Origin: Physcia stellaris
Lineage: Eukaryota > Ascomycota > Lecanoromycetes > Caliciales > Physciaceae
Length of the DNA: 64,000 nt
Reading direction: 5' to 3'
Assembly: GCA_018902385.1 (NCBI GenBank)
Contig: JABSSW010000010.1
Span: 372,001 to 436,000, forward strand
Shown: positions 32,495-45,422 of the stretch, piece by piece
Layout of the letters: each line of letters opens with the position of its first letter
Numbering within the stretch: the stretch's first letter is position 1
Notes under the pieces: generated by a model
Told to the model about the DNA's origin: nothing
What the model saw: only the letters and a program-made list of their open reading frames with translations
Databases searched by the model: none
Program-made: the position numbers and the translations under genes

Positions 32495-34851
32495 TCATCG
32501 GCTCGCTTCAGCCCTCGTAGGCGCAAACCCCTTAAGCCAGGCTCTCGCTTTGTCTAAATCGCCCTCCTCAATCCCCAGCGCAGCGACACACCACTCGAGC
32601 TCATAACCACTTCCCACACCAATATCACCTCTCGCCTTCCCTTTCCCCTTCCCAACACTCACCGACCCAGCCCCCTCAGCAGCAATCAACTCCGCGACCC
32701 CCCTCCTCCTCGCACTCCCCTCATCGACACAAAAATGCACCGGCGACGCACCACCCCTCAACCCCTCCAAAAACGGCTTCACAGCAGCCATACCCTCTTT
32801 ACTCGTCATCGTGCCCTCAACGCCCAAATTCCGTCTCCCGGTCTTACAGTACTCATTCCTGCACCACAGCTGCCCGCACCCGGTCAAGATCTGAGTGAGG
32901 TATTTCCGCTCTACGCGCCGCCGGAGCGCTTTCCCCTCAGGGTCATACATCGATACGTACAGGGGCCCGAAGCAAGTATCGCAGACGCCGAGGTCGTTGC
33001 CCTCGCTCGGTTTCTGGGCGCGGACTTCACCCGTCTTGGAGACGTGGTCGAGGGTGCGGCCGCAGTTGACGTTTCGGCAGATGCGCGGTTTGGGGCGCGA
33101 GAGGCGCTGCAGGTCGTGGTGTTTGAGGTGCGTGGTCATGTCGCGGAGACGGACGATTTTGCTGCAGAGATGGCATTCTGTCGTTCGGGCGCCGTCGGTG
33201 AGTTCGTGCGGGGTGAGGCCTGAGAGGATGACTTCTGGGTCTGTTGGACTCGGGTCTTCGGGGCCTTGTTGGGGGACGAGGAGATGGCAGAAGGAGCAGA
33301 GGATGAGTTTCTCTGGGCAGGTGGTTGTGCGGTGTTGTGCTAGGTCGGGTGTGTTTTTGGCTTGGTAGGCGCAGGAGGTGCAGGTTTGGGAGGTATGGAA
33401 GATGAAATCGTGTTTTTGATGAGAGGCTAGAGTGGAGCCGTATGAAGAGTCGTGGGGGCAGTGCCAGTGGTTTTTCCATTCGGAAGAGGACTTTTGAAAG
33501 ACGTTTTGACATTGAGGGCAGAGAATATTGTTGCGATAGCAGAAGTTTTCGTGAAGGATCATGGTACGAGAGGGTACCCATTGATGACAGTGCTTGCAGC
33601 GCGTTTCGTCCTGGTGCGAATCCTCATCGGTAGCCATATCCACGTCAACGCTCACGTTAGAAGCTGGGCTACTGATGGAAACTTGAACGTGAAATTTGAC
33701 CGGACTACTTCGAGCTGGATCACTTTGACCATCGGGAAGATCTGGGTAGCTGCCAACGGAGATCCATAAAGCTTCGGCATTTTCGATTGCGGTGTTGCTA
33801 GGCTGAATCCTGATTCGTTTTGTCGGCCTTGTTGAGAGCTCGCTGAAGACGTGCTCTTCCCGTCTCGGTTTCGCTCGTTGTCGTGGGCCGGCCGGACTGA
33901 CGTAAAGATCAACATCCTCATCCGGGTCGTTGGCAGTCAATTCGATTTCAAGGACCTGTCCACGATCCCACTCCTCCAACGCGTAATCAACGTACTCTCT
34001 CTGTCTGACTTGGCCATATACGGGCTGATCAATTGTAATCAAGCCCCCAGTCGAGCTACCATCACCTGTACCAGGAGCACGCTGTACTTTCTTCATTCGC
34101 TGCTTGAGAGTCTCTCTCGCCTGCTCTTCGTTCAATGCCTCAATATCAACCTCTATGTCGGTATCAATGAGAGAGACGGCATCATTACTAGGCTTTAGCT
34201 GATCTACTAAGAAGCGGTACTCTTCCTTTCCAGCTGCGACTGTCAAGATCTCCCCGTTGGTCAAAGTGGTGAAATTGTCCCTAAGATACCTTTCGAGCAA
34301 AGCCTTCCAGTCCTCTGGGTCGTATCCGGCTTCGAGCGGCCGAAGCCTTACATACGTGCCCTTTGTAACGCCTGCACGTGTACTGTGAGCCTCTCACCCG
34401 ACTCTGAGCTTAAAACACCTTCGTGACCATTTTCGACTTCCCCACCGACCAAAGACTTTTGACTTATTCCGAGCGATTCCCTCAAAAAGGAACTGATGCC
34501 GACTTCATGGTCTTCTGCTGAGAATTCTCTGATGCCGGCAAACACAATCCTCCCATTGTGGGGATTTACGAGACGGAAAGTTAGAGGATGCGGTAGATTT
34601 TGCTGCCTTTCAAAGGTGTCGCCCTGGACATTTCGTTGAGCGGCGACACTGTCAGGGTTGAATGGATCAAAGTCTGGGGTGCGCACTTGCGATTCGACTT
34701 GTACGGTTGTTGTTGCGGCCGACAAAAGTTGCTCCAGGGCAATAGGGGGTAATATGATCTTGTCGCCTTTCAAGGGTGGTGTTCGAGATAGTGGAGAGAC
34801 CTGGAACTGGGAGGACCATTTGAGCGGTGTCGCAACATCCCCAGAACTCAT
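32495..34851 (-). CDS. UFD1-domain protein with C-terminal zinc-finger region
   Basis: ATG at 34851, stop at 32495, no intron seen, about 785 residues. Residues 1-250 are a Ufd1-like double-psi barrel: GDKIILPPIALEQLL, HPLTFRLVNP, YVRLRPLEAGYDPEDWKALL, then LRDNFTTLTNGE. A charged middle follows, then cysteine/histidine clusters (CKHCHQWVPSRTMILHENFC, CPQC, CSFC, CHLCSKIVRLRDMTTHLKHH) like the TRAF-type fingers of the long fungal Ufd1 homologues. Ufd1 proteins work with Cdc48 and Npl4 in extracting ubiquitylated substrates; this long form is a side branch. Oddity: near 34355-34375 the frame changes between HVQALQ and KGTYVRLRP, and the total length is one base short of a multiple of three. 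It converges on YIP1 with 174 bases between stops. Confidence 0.88.
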
Positions 34852-35271
34852 GGTGGAAAGTGGCGACAATGATGTGGAGCTAGCAGTGGAAGGAGCGGTC
34901 TATCGCTAGCTAATGATATCGTATTCTGCATTATTGTGAGGCAACAATGATGGCTACAAGATCCGAATCATCAATGTCTTCTGGAAGCATCTTTGACAAG
35001 TCGTCGACTTTGTCATCAGACGCGCCTATCGATAACGCCAAAAGCGATCGGCATGCATTGCCGTACTATCGACCTTTAGCGCGTTGTGTGGTGGCAGCTA
35101 GCAGAGCACAGCCTCGCTGTCTTCAACCCCTTCACTAAACCCTCGGACGGTTAACCCTTACTCTACTTTGAATGAAGAAGAGGGATCGCTGTCGTAATTG
35201 CCCAGCGCAGCGGGCTCCAGGGGTTGGATTCAGTGCGAATTGTCGACACAAGGTTCTGACTAATCACTTTC
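34852..35271. other. Spacer between UFD1-type gene and Copia element
   Basis: Promoter of the minus-strand gene, then ordinary-composition sequence up to the abrupt AT-rich boundary at the LTR. Confidence 0.5.
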
Positions 35272-35390
35272 TGTTGCAGTTAGCTCACCTAGGGTTAGGG
35301 CTGCAGGAAGCCTGGTGAAAATCTCAACTTCAAATCCTGTACACTTAGCATTATCATCGATATAATCAATGAATTATTTCTATTTCAACA
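35272..35390 (+). repeat. Left LTR of the Copia element
   Basis: 119 bp, TGTTGCAG to TTCAACA; the better preserved copy, still carrying CTAGGGTTAGGGCTGCAG. Confidence 0.95.
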
Positions 35391-38300
35391 GATTATGAGC
35401 TCGGACAGCTCGCTTTTTATCAATCAAACACTACTCGTTTCGTTTTTTTCATTTTTTTAATGATTTTTGCATCGTCGTGCGCAGTCTCTACGAAATCGAA
35501 TACATTTTTTGAAAAAAATGAATCAAACGAGTTTTCTCGATTTTCAACGCTGAATTTATTGTTTTTTTATTGATTCATTATTTTGTTGTTTTTATTACAT
35601 GAGTTAATTCGCGTATACATATCGCTTTCTAATTTTTCAACGAATTTCGATGATTCTCGTCGTCGAAACAACGATTTACATTTTTTTTATCATCTCAATA
35701 TCGTGCGCAAAACATTCATTTGATCGATATCATGATTCATTGCGATATTCGAGTCATTACAACATTCTGTTTTATTTACGTGTTATCAAAACATCTCATC
35801 ATGATGTTTTATGTTTGAATCACTGTTCAAACAATCATCAACATCAATCGTCATTCAAAATTTCGATTCGAATTTCACACGCAAATTTTGAACATTTGCG
35901 CACATTTTTTTATCAAATTGAATGCGTTATTTGCGTTAAATTTTTCAAATCGAGTTTTTATACTCGAATCGACGTTATTTTCGATGAAATTTCATTGCTG
36001 AAAATTATGTTTTTACATTAGATTTCATTTTCTCTATTGATTTACTGCTAGATTACATTTGATTCGAATGTCTGAACATTCGTCTATTTTGCTCGTTCAA
36101 ACGTTTGATCGTTTGTTGATTTTCTCGTATCGCATAAATGAAAATTTGAACGAGATTTTGAATTCGAAAATCGTGTCATTGATTCGTTTTCTACAAAGCA
36201 AATAATTGATCTCGTTATTCTTTTTTTTTATCACATACTTTTTGAATTTCTCATTGCTCGTTATCTTATTTTCAATTTATTCTCGATACACATATCAATA
36301 CATCTTTTTGTCTATTTTATTTCATTGTTTGTTTCGAAATAAATCATACGATCGTCATTTCGAGAAAATCAAACAATTGACGCATTTGTTTTCGTCGTCG
36401 CTACACAATTGTTTATAAATTTTGACAATAAAAGAATGCATGAAACGAAACAAACACGATAATCATTTCATATTCACGTTCATTTCTTTAGTAAACGTAT
36501 TCAAATCAAAAAGAAAAATCATTCGATCAAATTTTTGATTTACATCAAATCATTGTATCGTTTCGAGAATTATTATTTTTGAAAATTTGAAATCAAGAAT
36601 CATTTTCAATCTTTAAATGTTGAATGAATTATCACGAAACTCATACGAACTCGTTTTATCAAAAATTTCATGACAATTGAAATCAAAACGAAAAATTATA
36701 CGAACGAACATGTCGTCGTCAAAACGTTTGATTTGAAAATCGCTCAAAATCGTCATGATTTTGAAATCATCAAAGTACATAGTTTTCTATTTAATTTCGT
36801 GCATGTTTCACATCGTTTCATTATTTTGAATCAGAAAATTCTTTTGAAACGCTGAGTCGCTATTGCATTTCAATTCAAAAAAAAAACGTTCGTTTTCGTC
36901 ATGAATATCATTTTTACATTTATAAGTTTCAATTCAAAATCGAATGACGTTGAATCGTTCGTCGTTGTCGTGAAATTTACTCAAAATGATTTTATCATTA
37001 TGAATGTTGAGATTTTCATTATTATATTCGTCATTTGTCAAAACATTTTGCTCGTCAAAATGAAACACGTTCATTTTTTCTTCATTTAACAGCAACGCAA
37101 CAATTGAATCGCATTCAATACGAATGTCAATAAATTTTGTTTCGAATTTCGTCATTATGCAAAAATCGTTCAATTTCTCAAACTCGTCGTCATGATCATA
37201 TAAATTTCGAAATCGTCACACAAACGAGCACGTACTCATGATGATCAAACGTTCATTTTCACGTCAAAATTTTTCAAATATGTGAAATCATCGTGATGTT
37301 TCTTTTCTAAATGCGTTGAAACAAATCAAATTCATCATAATTTCAAACGATGCTTTTGACAAAATTTCAACATTGCATACAAAAATTGACTAGACAAAAA
37401 CATGCTCGATTACATTAAAAACGAAACGAATTGACAATCATAATCGATCGTCAATTGAAAACGTGTTTTATCGATTGCTCGAACGATCAACAACATGTTG
37501 TGATACGTTGATTCGAAAGCAAATATTCACGTTTGCAAAAACAAACATTTTATTCAATCATTTCGTTTTCACGAATTTATCGTTCTAGTCGTCGATAAAG
37601 TTCGTTTTTCGATTTCAAATCTGAACATGATACAACTTTTTATCGTTTTATCAAATGAAAAAATCACTGAAATTCTCACTTTATCGATGTATTACATGCT
37701 CGACTCGTTTGTCAATTTTCTTTCGATATCTGCTCTCGAAAAACAGAATATTCATTGAAGCACATTCGATCACGTGTTTAGAAATCGTGATGTTTCTGTT
37801 GTTTGAGCGTTTTTGAGCGAAAATGATTTTTATGCAATTATGTTGCAAAACAATCAAATGACTGCTTTGATCATTGTTTCGTTTATTTCGCTATTTACAT
37901 GACATAGACGATTGAAACATTTTAATTACTTTGCTTTTCGAATATATTTCAAATTCTTGCAAATCAATTACGTTGACGACGTTTCGAATAATCATTGCGA
38001 AATATGCAAACAAATCAAAATTAAACGAAAATTCAATCGAAATGAAAACATCAAACGAGTTTCAAAACTTTTTCACATCATACACATTGATTTTGTATTT
38101 ATTTCGATATTCGACTACGAGCAAAAAACGTGTTACATCACGTTCATCTGTGATTGATGTCGAAAGATTGATGTCTATACGATCAAAAACAAAATCGAAT
38201 GAGTGATTCATCTCTCGATTTACATTTTCATGATTGAGAATCAATACAATGTGAAAATCAAAATCGTCAAAACTAATTATGATTTCGAATTTCGCAACAT

Positions 38301-40981
38301 CAAATTCGATGCATTTTTGATTTTCAAAAACATTTTATTCGAGTTCGTCTTTATCGACGCTCAAAACGTAAATGAAATCGTTGAAATTCATCAACGTACA
38401 ATTACAATCATGATTCAAACGACGTTATTTGACGACGACATATTTGATTTTCTGTGATCAAACGTCATTTTGATCATGACATATATCAAAAAACGTCGTT
38501 TTTCGATCTTTCTTGACGACATGAATTCTATTGAAAAATTTATCGACATTGTTTCAAATTTTTTTAATTTGCATTCATTTGAAATCATCGCGTACGTCGT
38601 CAAAAATTTCAAACACAAAAATCATTTCGAATCTCGCGATGACAAAAACATTTTCATTGAATACGACGACGACACGATTTATCGTATATGAATTTCATTT
38701 TTTAACGACAACGAGATACGCAAAGTCAAAAACGTCGATTTTTACGATGTCGCAATTTTCAAACAATACACGATTTTTAGCGAAATCATTGCATTTGAAC
38801 AGAAAAAATGTTTTATTATTTCAAACACAATTTCAAACGTTATTGTTTCGAAAATTATCACATTCAAAAATAAATCGATCATTTTTCGCAAAATCAAATT
38901 CGCATTAGAAATTTCACAAAGCATATTTTCAGTCATTTTTTATAAATTTATCATCATGCGTTCAAATCGTCAAATCAAACAAATTGATTTTTCTATGAAT
39001 TCATTTGTTTACTCGTCTATATCAAACAGTACGACAAAAGTATTTAACGTTGTTATGACAGAATTACTGACAAATTGAAAACATTTTTTCGACGATTTCG
39101 TCGTTTTTCTGAATTGTATCGACGAAAATTTTATTCTCGTCGAGCGTTTTTTCGAATGATACAATGATTCATGCGCTGTCAATTCAGTCTCATTGTTAAT
39201 TGATTTTATCGAAACTCAAAATGTCATCAATTTTGAAAATTTCGTTGTTTTCAACAGTATGAATGACGACGAACTCAATACATGAACACAAATCATAAAT
39301 AATTCAGACTCGTCAAATTGAATGAACGTCGTCGAAGACGAAATTCAATTTTTGAACAAAAACAATACATGAATTTTGATAGATCGTACACTCGATGATC
39401 GAAAATTTCTAAACGATAAATGAGTTTTCAAAATCAAACGAAATGTCGAAAAAAAAATAGTTCGCTACAAAATTCGATGAGTTGTCAAAGATTATTTGCA
39501 ACAATATGACATTGATTTCGAACAAATTTTTGTTTTCGTGATCAAATCAATGATTTTTCGAGTTCTGTTCGTCATCGTCGCATTTTTGAATCTGAAAATC
39601 GAACAAATGAACGTCAAAACTGTTTTTCTTTACGATTTCATCGATACAGAAATATACGTTAAATATTTCGAAAATTACAACGAGAAAAAAATTTGCAAAT
39701 TTCACAAAACTTTATACGATTTTAAACAATTTTCTCGTTTATGATACGAACGTTTAACAGATTTTCTTTTTGAAAAATTGAATTTGCATCATTTACACGT
39801 CGATCACAACATTTTTGCAACGACGAAAAGTTTCAAAGATTTCATACTCATTTTTTGAATTGACGATATCAAAATCATTGTTTTTTTCATCGTCATGATC
39901 AACAAAATCAAAAAAAAATTGTTCGCTGTTTTCGAAATGATTGATATGAAATCAATTAATTTCTATTTAGACATGATCGTTATCAAAAATCGTGATCGCA
40001 AAAAAATTCGATTCAATCAAAAAATTTATATCAAACGCATCGTCATCAAATTTGATCGAAATGAAATTAAATCAATACATATTTTAATGCGAGCGAATTT
40101 CGTTTCGATTTTTAACGAAAATCAAATTTTTGAATTCGACACGAAACTGTATCAAATCAAAATTGATTTCGTCATGTTTGTCATGATTGAAATCAAATCA
40201 AATGTTTTTAACGTCATTTTCATCGTCAATCGTTTCGCTCAAAATTCAAATAAAGTTCACATGAGCGTCGCAGACGATATTTTCGACTATTTCAATATCA
40301 TTGATCGTCTAAACATTGTTTACGAAAAAGAAAATTTTGATTCACAAAATTATTGTGACGTCAATTACGATGACGATTTGATCACTAAAAAATCAATTGA
40401 CGTTTACGTTTTCATTTTCAATGATAAATCAATAAATTGAATGTCAAAATTTCAATTTATCGTGATCATTTTCACATGCGTTGCAAAATATATAATCATT
40501 TCGACGATTACTAGAAAAATCATTTGATTTCGAAATTTGTTCGTCGATTTACATACTCATCATCAACGTGACAAATACGCTATTTTATAGATACATATCG
40601 ATAATCAAAATGTCAAAATTTTCGTCGAAAATTCAATTCATCATGATCGCATCAAACACGTCGATATCGTTTATCATTACATTCGAGACGAAATCAAAAC
40701 TAATCGAATTCGTTTACACTATATTTTTATTCAAAACATGTCTGTCGACGAACTTATCAAAATTCTGATTTCTATCAAATTTCGTTGCTTTATTCAAATG
40801 TTGAGCATGAGTTAGACTCAAAAACGTTGTATTGTTATCATAGCATGTTGAATTTTTTCGATTTTAAATCATTACATTGAATATTGAAATGTTTTACAGC
40901 GTAAAATGAAATTCACATCAATTTTTGATGATAAATTCATTTTCGTCAATAGATTTTACTCGAATTCGATTCGAGAAAAGA

Positions 40982-41100
40982 TGTTGCAATTAGTTCATCT
41001 AAAATTAGAATTGCAGAAAATCTGATGAAAATCTCAACTTCAAATTCTGTACACTTAGCATTATCATCGATATAATCAATGAACTATTTCTACTTCAACA
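40982..41100 (+). repeat. Right LTR of the Copia element
   Basis: 119 bp, same ends and length as the left LTR; 16 positions differ, all transitions, with no gaps. Confidence 0.95.
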
Positions 41101-41465
41101 TTTTCTGTTCAATCGTAAAGACGATTCCGTACGAAAGTTAGCTTTTTCAGACAGTAGACTAGCTATCTTCAGCTCTAGCTTTTTCGATTGTTGAACTTCA
41201 ATGTTTTGCAGTCGCTTTTATCGAGTAATCAGTTGCTTTAGAACAGTGAAATGAAATTCGTCAGGAGGCATTTCGTGCTGTTTATCTCAGTACAACCCTA
41301 AGATAACCCTCAAAAAGTCGGTGGGGCCCTGCGTCTGGGCACATATTTAATCTTGCCAAGTAAAACAAGCAGAGCCTCCTTGATCATCTCCCAGCCGCAC
41401 GACTACATACTTAATAATGTCTCAAGACATCTTTCCGCACCCCTTCCACTGTTCCTTTTCACCTC
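41101..41465. other. Spacer between Copia element and membrane-protein gene
   Basis: Composition returns to normal over about 200 bases. Contains CCTAAGATAACCCT (41297-41310), also present beyond the second island at 63645-63658, and the promoter of the gene at 41466. Confidence 0.5.
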
Positions 41466-43076
41466 ATGGCCTCCAGACGCGATCTCGACAAAGACAAAAG
41501 TATCGATTATGAGCCGGTAGAGTTCAATGAAACCAGCATCACCAGACAGCAGAGCTCAATCGACGTTGACTCGGTCAATTGTTCCGCGCGATTACCTGCC
41601 AAAGTACTACCGCCGCGAGGTTCGTTACTACCTTTCGCTATATCCGCCATTGCGGCTTTCATCGCAATTCTTGGGCTTACCATCCTGCTCCATTACATTC
41701 CCGGCTTTGTGCCAGAATTAAACAATAGCTACATGGGCGACGATGCTGCTTCATGCGACTTAATTGAACCCTCGGATAGCATACTCGAGAATGCATTCAC
41801 GATTAACTTACGGTCTGGTCAGCATCTTTCGTTCGCCGAAGCGAAGATGATCGATGTGGCCTGGGACCTACTTGTGGGTCAAGGTGGGCGTCTACTAATG
41901 GCGTGGGGTGCATACAGAGTATTCATGGATGCGCTGGTGAGCCTGCTGGAGACTACACCTGTCTCTTACGAAATGTACGCGTCCTTGGTCTTCGATACTA
42001 CGTCGCTCTTGTCGACATGGAAAGCAACCAAAGTCGTAGTTAAATCAGGGAGGCTCCGAAGTCGAGTTTTCATGTTCTGCTTCTGTCTTGCTACCTTCTA
42101 CATTTTGGCTTTTCCGACCCTTATGGGAGCAGCAACTGGATATGTTAATCCCTCCAAAGTCGGTTACAGTATGTCAGACGGCAATTTTGTGGTTGCCTCA
42201 TCAACTGCTCTAACAGATTGCATTTCCTTGGAAATCGGGGAATTGATTGGGGAAACCAACGGAACTCTGGTGTCAGGACCTCAAGCTCTTGTCGATGACA
42301 TGTCGTGGGGCCAGCTCGATGTGAAAACCAGTAGTGAAATCAAAGCAACATACCCTGATTATCATTATTGGAGGATTTGTGAGTAGGACAGCTTGTCAAG
42401 TGTGTAACCTTTATGTTGACTCGATGCAGATAGCCCAGAAAGAGAGTATACCGATTTACAGCAGAGCAATGAAACCATGGATACCACAACTAATTCTAAT
42501 TATACAACCAACGTGACGTGGCACGGGCACACTTATGTTTTTCAAAACTATGAGTTCAGTCGGGGCTTCGATTACAATCTCCACTATTGCTATAATGGGA
42601 AACTTGTCGAGTCTGAACTCAACATTCCCGCGCAATGCATAACGGAGCCGTTCTTCGTCTGGGGTTTCTCGAGCTTACTGCTTCAGATCATTCTATACCT
42701 GCAAATAGTGTGGACATTTGTGATGATGTTCATTTGGCTCCACGCAAACATGACCAGTCAGCTACTATTCAAGAATCGCAAAGTCCGGGGAAATTATCGA
42801 GCCACAACTGACCTAGCAGAAGCATTGCGTGACGCTCTAGGAGATGAGTATTGCGCTTACTCTGAAGATGCAATTGCGAGCGAATTGAAGCGTGACCGGG
42901 CTGGTCTACGCTACTATACCGTAGACAACAACGACAAGGGTATTTCACATGTCGGTTTGGGGAGCCACGGCACTCTTGGTCTGGACAATTCGAAGCTATA
43001 TGGGTGCAGACGGCGACAAACATCTGAGCGTCCTATCCAGAATTACTGTACAAATCATGGGAACCTCGGAGGTTAA
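41466..43076 (+). CDS. Uncharacterised fungal multi-pass membrane protein
   Basis: Exons 41466-42378 and 42430-43076 over a 51-base intron (GTGAGT...ATGCAG, phase 1), 519 residues. Membrane segments are at about residues 55-80 (SLLPFAISAIAAFIAILGLT), 200-225 (FCFCLATFYILAFPTLMGAA) and 380-410 (SSLLLQIILYLQIVWTFVMM). A long extracellular or luminal loop before the last span carries several N-glycosylation sequons and the motif WRIYSPEREYTDLQQSNET across the splice junction, which looks conserved. The C-terminal cytoplasmic part has RGNYRATTDLAEALRDALGD and EYCAYSEDAIASEL. I recognise this as a recurrent fungal family of unknown function. It starts 366 bases from the Copia element. Confidence 0.82.
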
Positions 43077-43401
43077 ATACCGATGAAGGGATCTTTCGTC
43101 AATGCACCTATCCCAGATTGATCGAGGGGTTTCTGCTTCCCCAACACCGTTACAGCTATCAATCGTCACTCCATGCACACACGTGGAAGTTCTCTCACAT
43201 CACCTCTCGAGTGGTAGACTTTAGTGTCAACGCACTGCAGTATCACTGGCTCGGGCTGCCCATCACACCTTAGGTACATATCAAGCCATAGCGGGAAAAG
43301 TCCATCGTACTTCAGATCTCGGAAGTCTGAAGTAGACCATTCCAAGGTTAAAGCCTTTAGATTTCGGCTTCCGCCTCTTCTGAGGCTTCCTCGTTAGAAG
43401 A
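43077..43401. other. Short spacer between two same-strand genes
   Basis: Nothing recognised; it should hold the terminator of the upstream gene and the promoter of the next. Confidence 0.4.
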
Positions 43402-44613
43402 ATGCCTAAGAATGCTGTCGGCCTTTTCAACACATGCTACTACTTCGCTTTCGCTCGAACTCTTTGGAGGTACTGCTTTGCCCTCCGATTCAACCCAAGG
43501 CTTCTGGCTAAATTCGCACCTCTGGGCGTTCCGAACGCGGCTGAAGCTGCAAACAAAATGGATGATCTGGCCGGTCGCCATGCGCAGGTTACGGGCATTG
43601 AGTCCGAGCTCGTAATGGATGCCGTTCGGAAGTCAGAATCCGTGGGTCTAGCTACGTGGGGGTACGATTCTCTGCAACTTTTGGCAGCGGCCCAACTTGG
43701 ATTCGTTCGGACAACGGTACAGAAAATTGATAGCATGGAGTGCAGAATAATGTAAGATCCTCGAACCCCTATCTAGATTGCGTGTCGTTGATGTAAGAGC
43801 AGTCAGCCAGCGGCGCCTCCAACAAATAGTCCAGCTGTGCCTCGATCATCCCTGTCTGAGGCGCCTGTGACTACGTCTGCATACAACGCCGAGTTTCTGA
43901 AGGAAATCATCCCCAGTGAGGCCTCGTCATCGGAAGTGCTCGCAGCTACCTCCGCATGCCACAAGGAGCCTATGAAGGAGATCATTCCCAGCCAAGCCAC
44001 ACTACCTGAGCCTGAGGCGCCTGTAGCTACGTCTACATATGGCCCCGAGCTTTCAAAGGAAATCATCCTCAGTGGGGCACCACCATTTGAAGTACTTGCT
44101 ACTACCTCCACATGCCACAAGGAGCTTATGAAGGAGATCATTTCCAGCGGAGCCAAACTACCTCAGCCCGAAGCACTTGTGACGACTAAGTCTGCATACA
44201 AGCCCGAGCTTCTGAAGGAAATCATCCTCCGAGGGGGCTCACCATCGCAAGTGCCCCCGGCTACCACCGCATGCCACAAGGAGCTCATGAAGGAGATTGT
44301 TTCCAGACAAGCCAGGATACCGGAGATGGATTACTATGAGCAGGTAATGCACTACTTAACCACTAAGCGGCCGGACAGCTCTATCGCGAAACTCAACGCT
44401 CGTGCATCGAGAGCCATTTTGGTACACCACGCGACGTGGCGCGATCATCTCGTTGTCAATAAGCATACGCTGCTAATTTTCTGTGTGTGGTTCATCGAAA
44501 CATGCTTTGTCTCGATACTTTTAGCAATGAGTTTACAATCTTTAATTGAATGCAATAGAGCTAGACATGCGCTGTCCCAGACTGCAGGGGCGCAGATGGG
44601 ATCAAATTATTAG
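43402..44613 (+). CDS. Tandem-repeat protein with one C-terminal membrane segment
   Basis: Exons 43402-43751 and 43803-44613 over a 51-base intron (GTAAGA...GAGCAG, phase 2), 386 residues. The first 117 residues are alpha-helical in look (ALRFNPRLLAKFAPLGVPNA) without a known domain. Residues about 136-291 are three tandem repeats of 52 residues, each with two half-units ending KEII (for example ACHKEPMKEIIPSQA and TCHKELMKEIISSGA). A hydrophobic segment near the end (LLIFCVWFIETCFVSILLAM) should span a membrane. No signal peptide. The splice restores one frame over both exons, supporting a real gene. Function unknown; the neighbour upstream is also a membrane protein. Confidence 0.65.
43858..44328. 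repeat. 156-bp tandem repeat in frame, 3 copies
   Basis: Units start at 43858, 44014 and 44170 (GAGGCGCCTGT or GAAGCACTTGT), exactly 156 bp apart, coding the KEII repeats. Confidence 0.85.
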
Positions 44614-44944
44614 AATCCTACATCGGAAACTGTATTCAAAGTGCTTGAGATAGCTTTGGGATGGCAAATACCTACACATCGACGGAGAAGTACAAGTTAC
44701 CGAACTACCCGAATGATCAAAGTTAGTCCTCGTCCTTCGCCATGTTCGCGGCCGTGTTACAATTTCAACGCCTTGCTGCGCGTCCTGCTATTCTACATTC
44801 TTTTTCCGGTTTCCAGTCGTGAGCTTAGATCCTCTTTATGTCTTCGCACTCTAAAATTCCCTTTTTTCTCATGTCTCTACTCATCTTTATCATTTTTTAT
44901 TCTTTTCGTTCTTGTTTCTCATCTCATTTTCATCTTTCGTTTCT

Positions 44945-45190
44945 CATTCCAACATCAACACTTTTTTTTTGATTTTCATCTTTCTACTCATCTTCTATTC
45001 ATCTATCGTTTACAGCTTTTTGTAAAGGTACATTTTAATTTTGTTTTTTCTTTTTTTATTTCTTCTTTTCACGCTCATTTTTCATCACGACATCAACATT
45101 TTCCCCCTGACCCCATCCCCCTACCCACCTTCTATTCATCTAACGTTTACAGCTCTTTGTAGGGGTACATCTTAATCTTATTCTCCCTCC
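44945..45190. repeat. Tandem duplication, period 137, with one C-to-T decayed copy
   Basis: CTTCTATTCATCTA(T/A)CGTT and TACAGCT(T/C)TTTGTA recur 137 bases apart (44992 and 45129). The first copy has T runs where the second has C runs. Confidence 0.7.
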
Positions 45191-45385
45191 CCGTATCCCT
45201 CCCCTTCCTTTCTTCCTCATCCCCTCTCTCCCCTCCCCTCTCCTCCCCTCCCTTTTCCTCCGCCATCCCCTCCCCTACCCCTTCTCTCACCCCACAATTT
45301 CCCCACGATTCACCCAAGCCCAAAATCATCCTCGACACGTCCAAACATCCCACCTCCCATCTAAAACCCGTTATCCTCGCCAAAG

Positions 45386-45422
45386 ATGAGGATTACAGCA
45401 CCCTTAGTCGCCGCTTTCGCAG
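45386..45422 (+). pseudogene. Orphan first exon encoding a signal-peptide-like start
   Basis: ATGAGGATTACAGCACCCTT begins a 12-codon stretch MRITAPLVAAFA followed by GGTCATG and, 39 bases on, CTCTAG. A CT-rich tract lies directly upstream. The downstream sequence offers no protein-like exon, so this looks like the stranded start of a lost or truncated secreted-protein gene, or one with a distant second exon. Confidence 0.3.

Larger units (their letters stand above)
35272..41100 (+). mobile_element. Ty1/Copia LTR retrotransposon, hypermutated fossil
   Basis: A 5.8-kb full-length relic bounded by 119-bp LTRs (TGTTG...CAACA) with a 5-bp target duplication that now reads CTTTC on one side and TTTTC on the other. 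A sequence like the half-tRNA initiator-Met binding site (GATTATGAGC) follows the left LTR, and a purine run precedes the right one. Order of parts fits Copia: Gag-like region about 35.6-36.9 kb, integrase zinc-finger and core about 37.9-38.5 kb (HCEICKQ), reverse transcriptase about 39.5-40.2 kb (MNVKTVFLYDF, LYDFKQ), then RNase H. It is broken by many lesions and cannot be coding. LTRs differ only by transitions of the hypermutation type, so the insertion is young relative to ordinary drift, with inactivation soon after. Confidence 0.93.
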
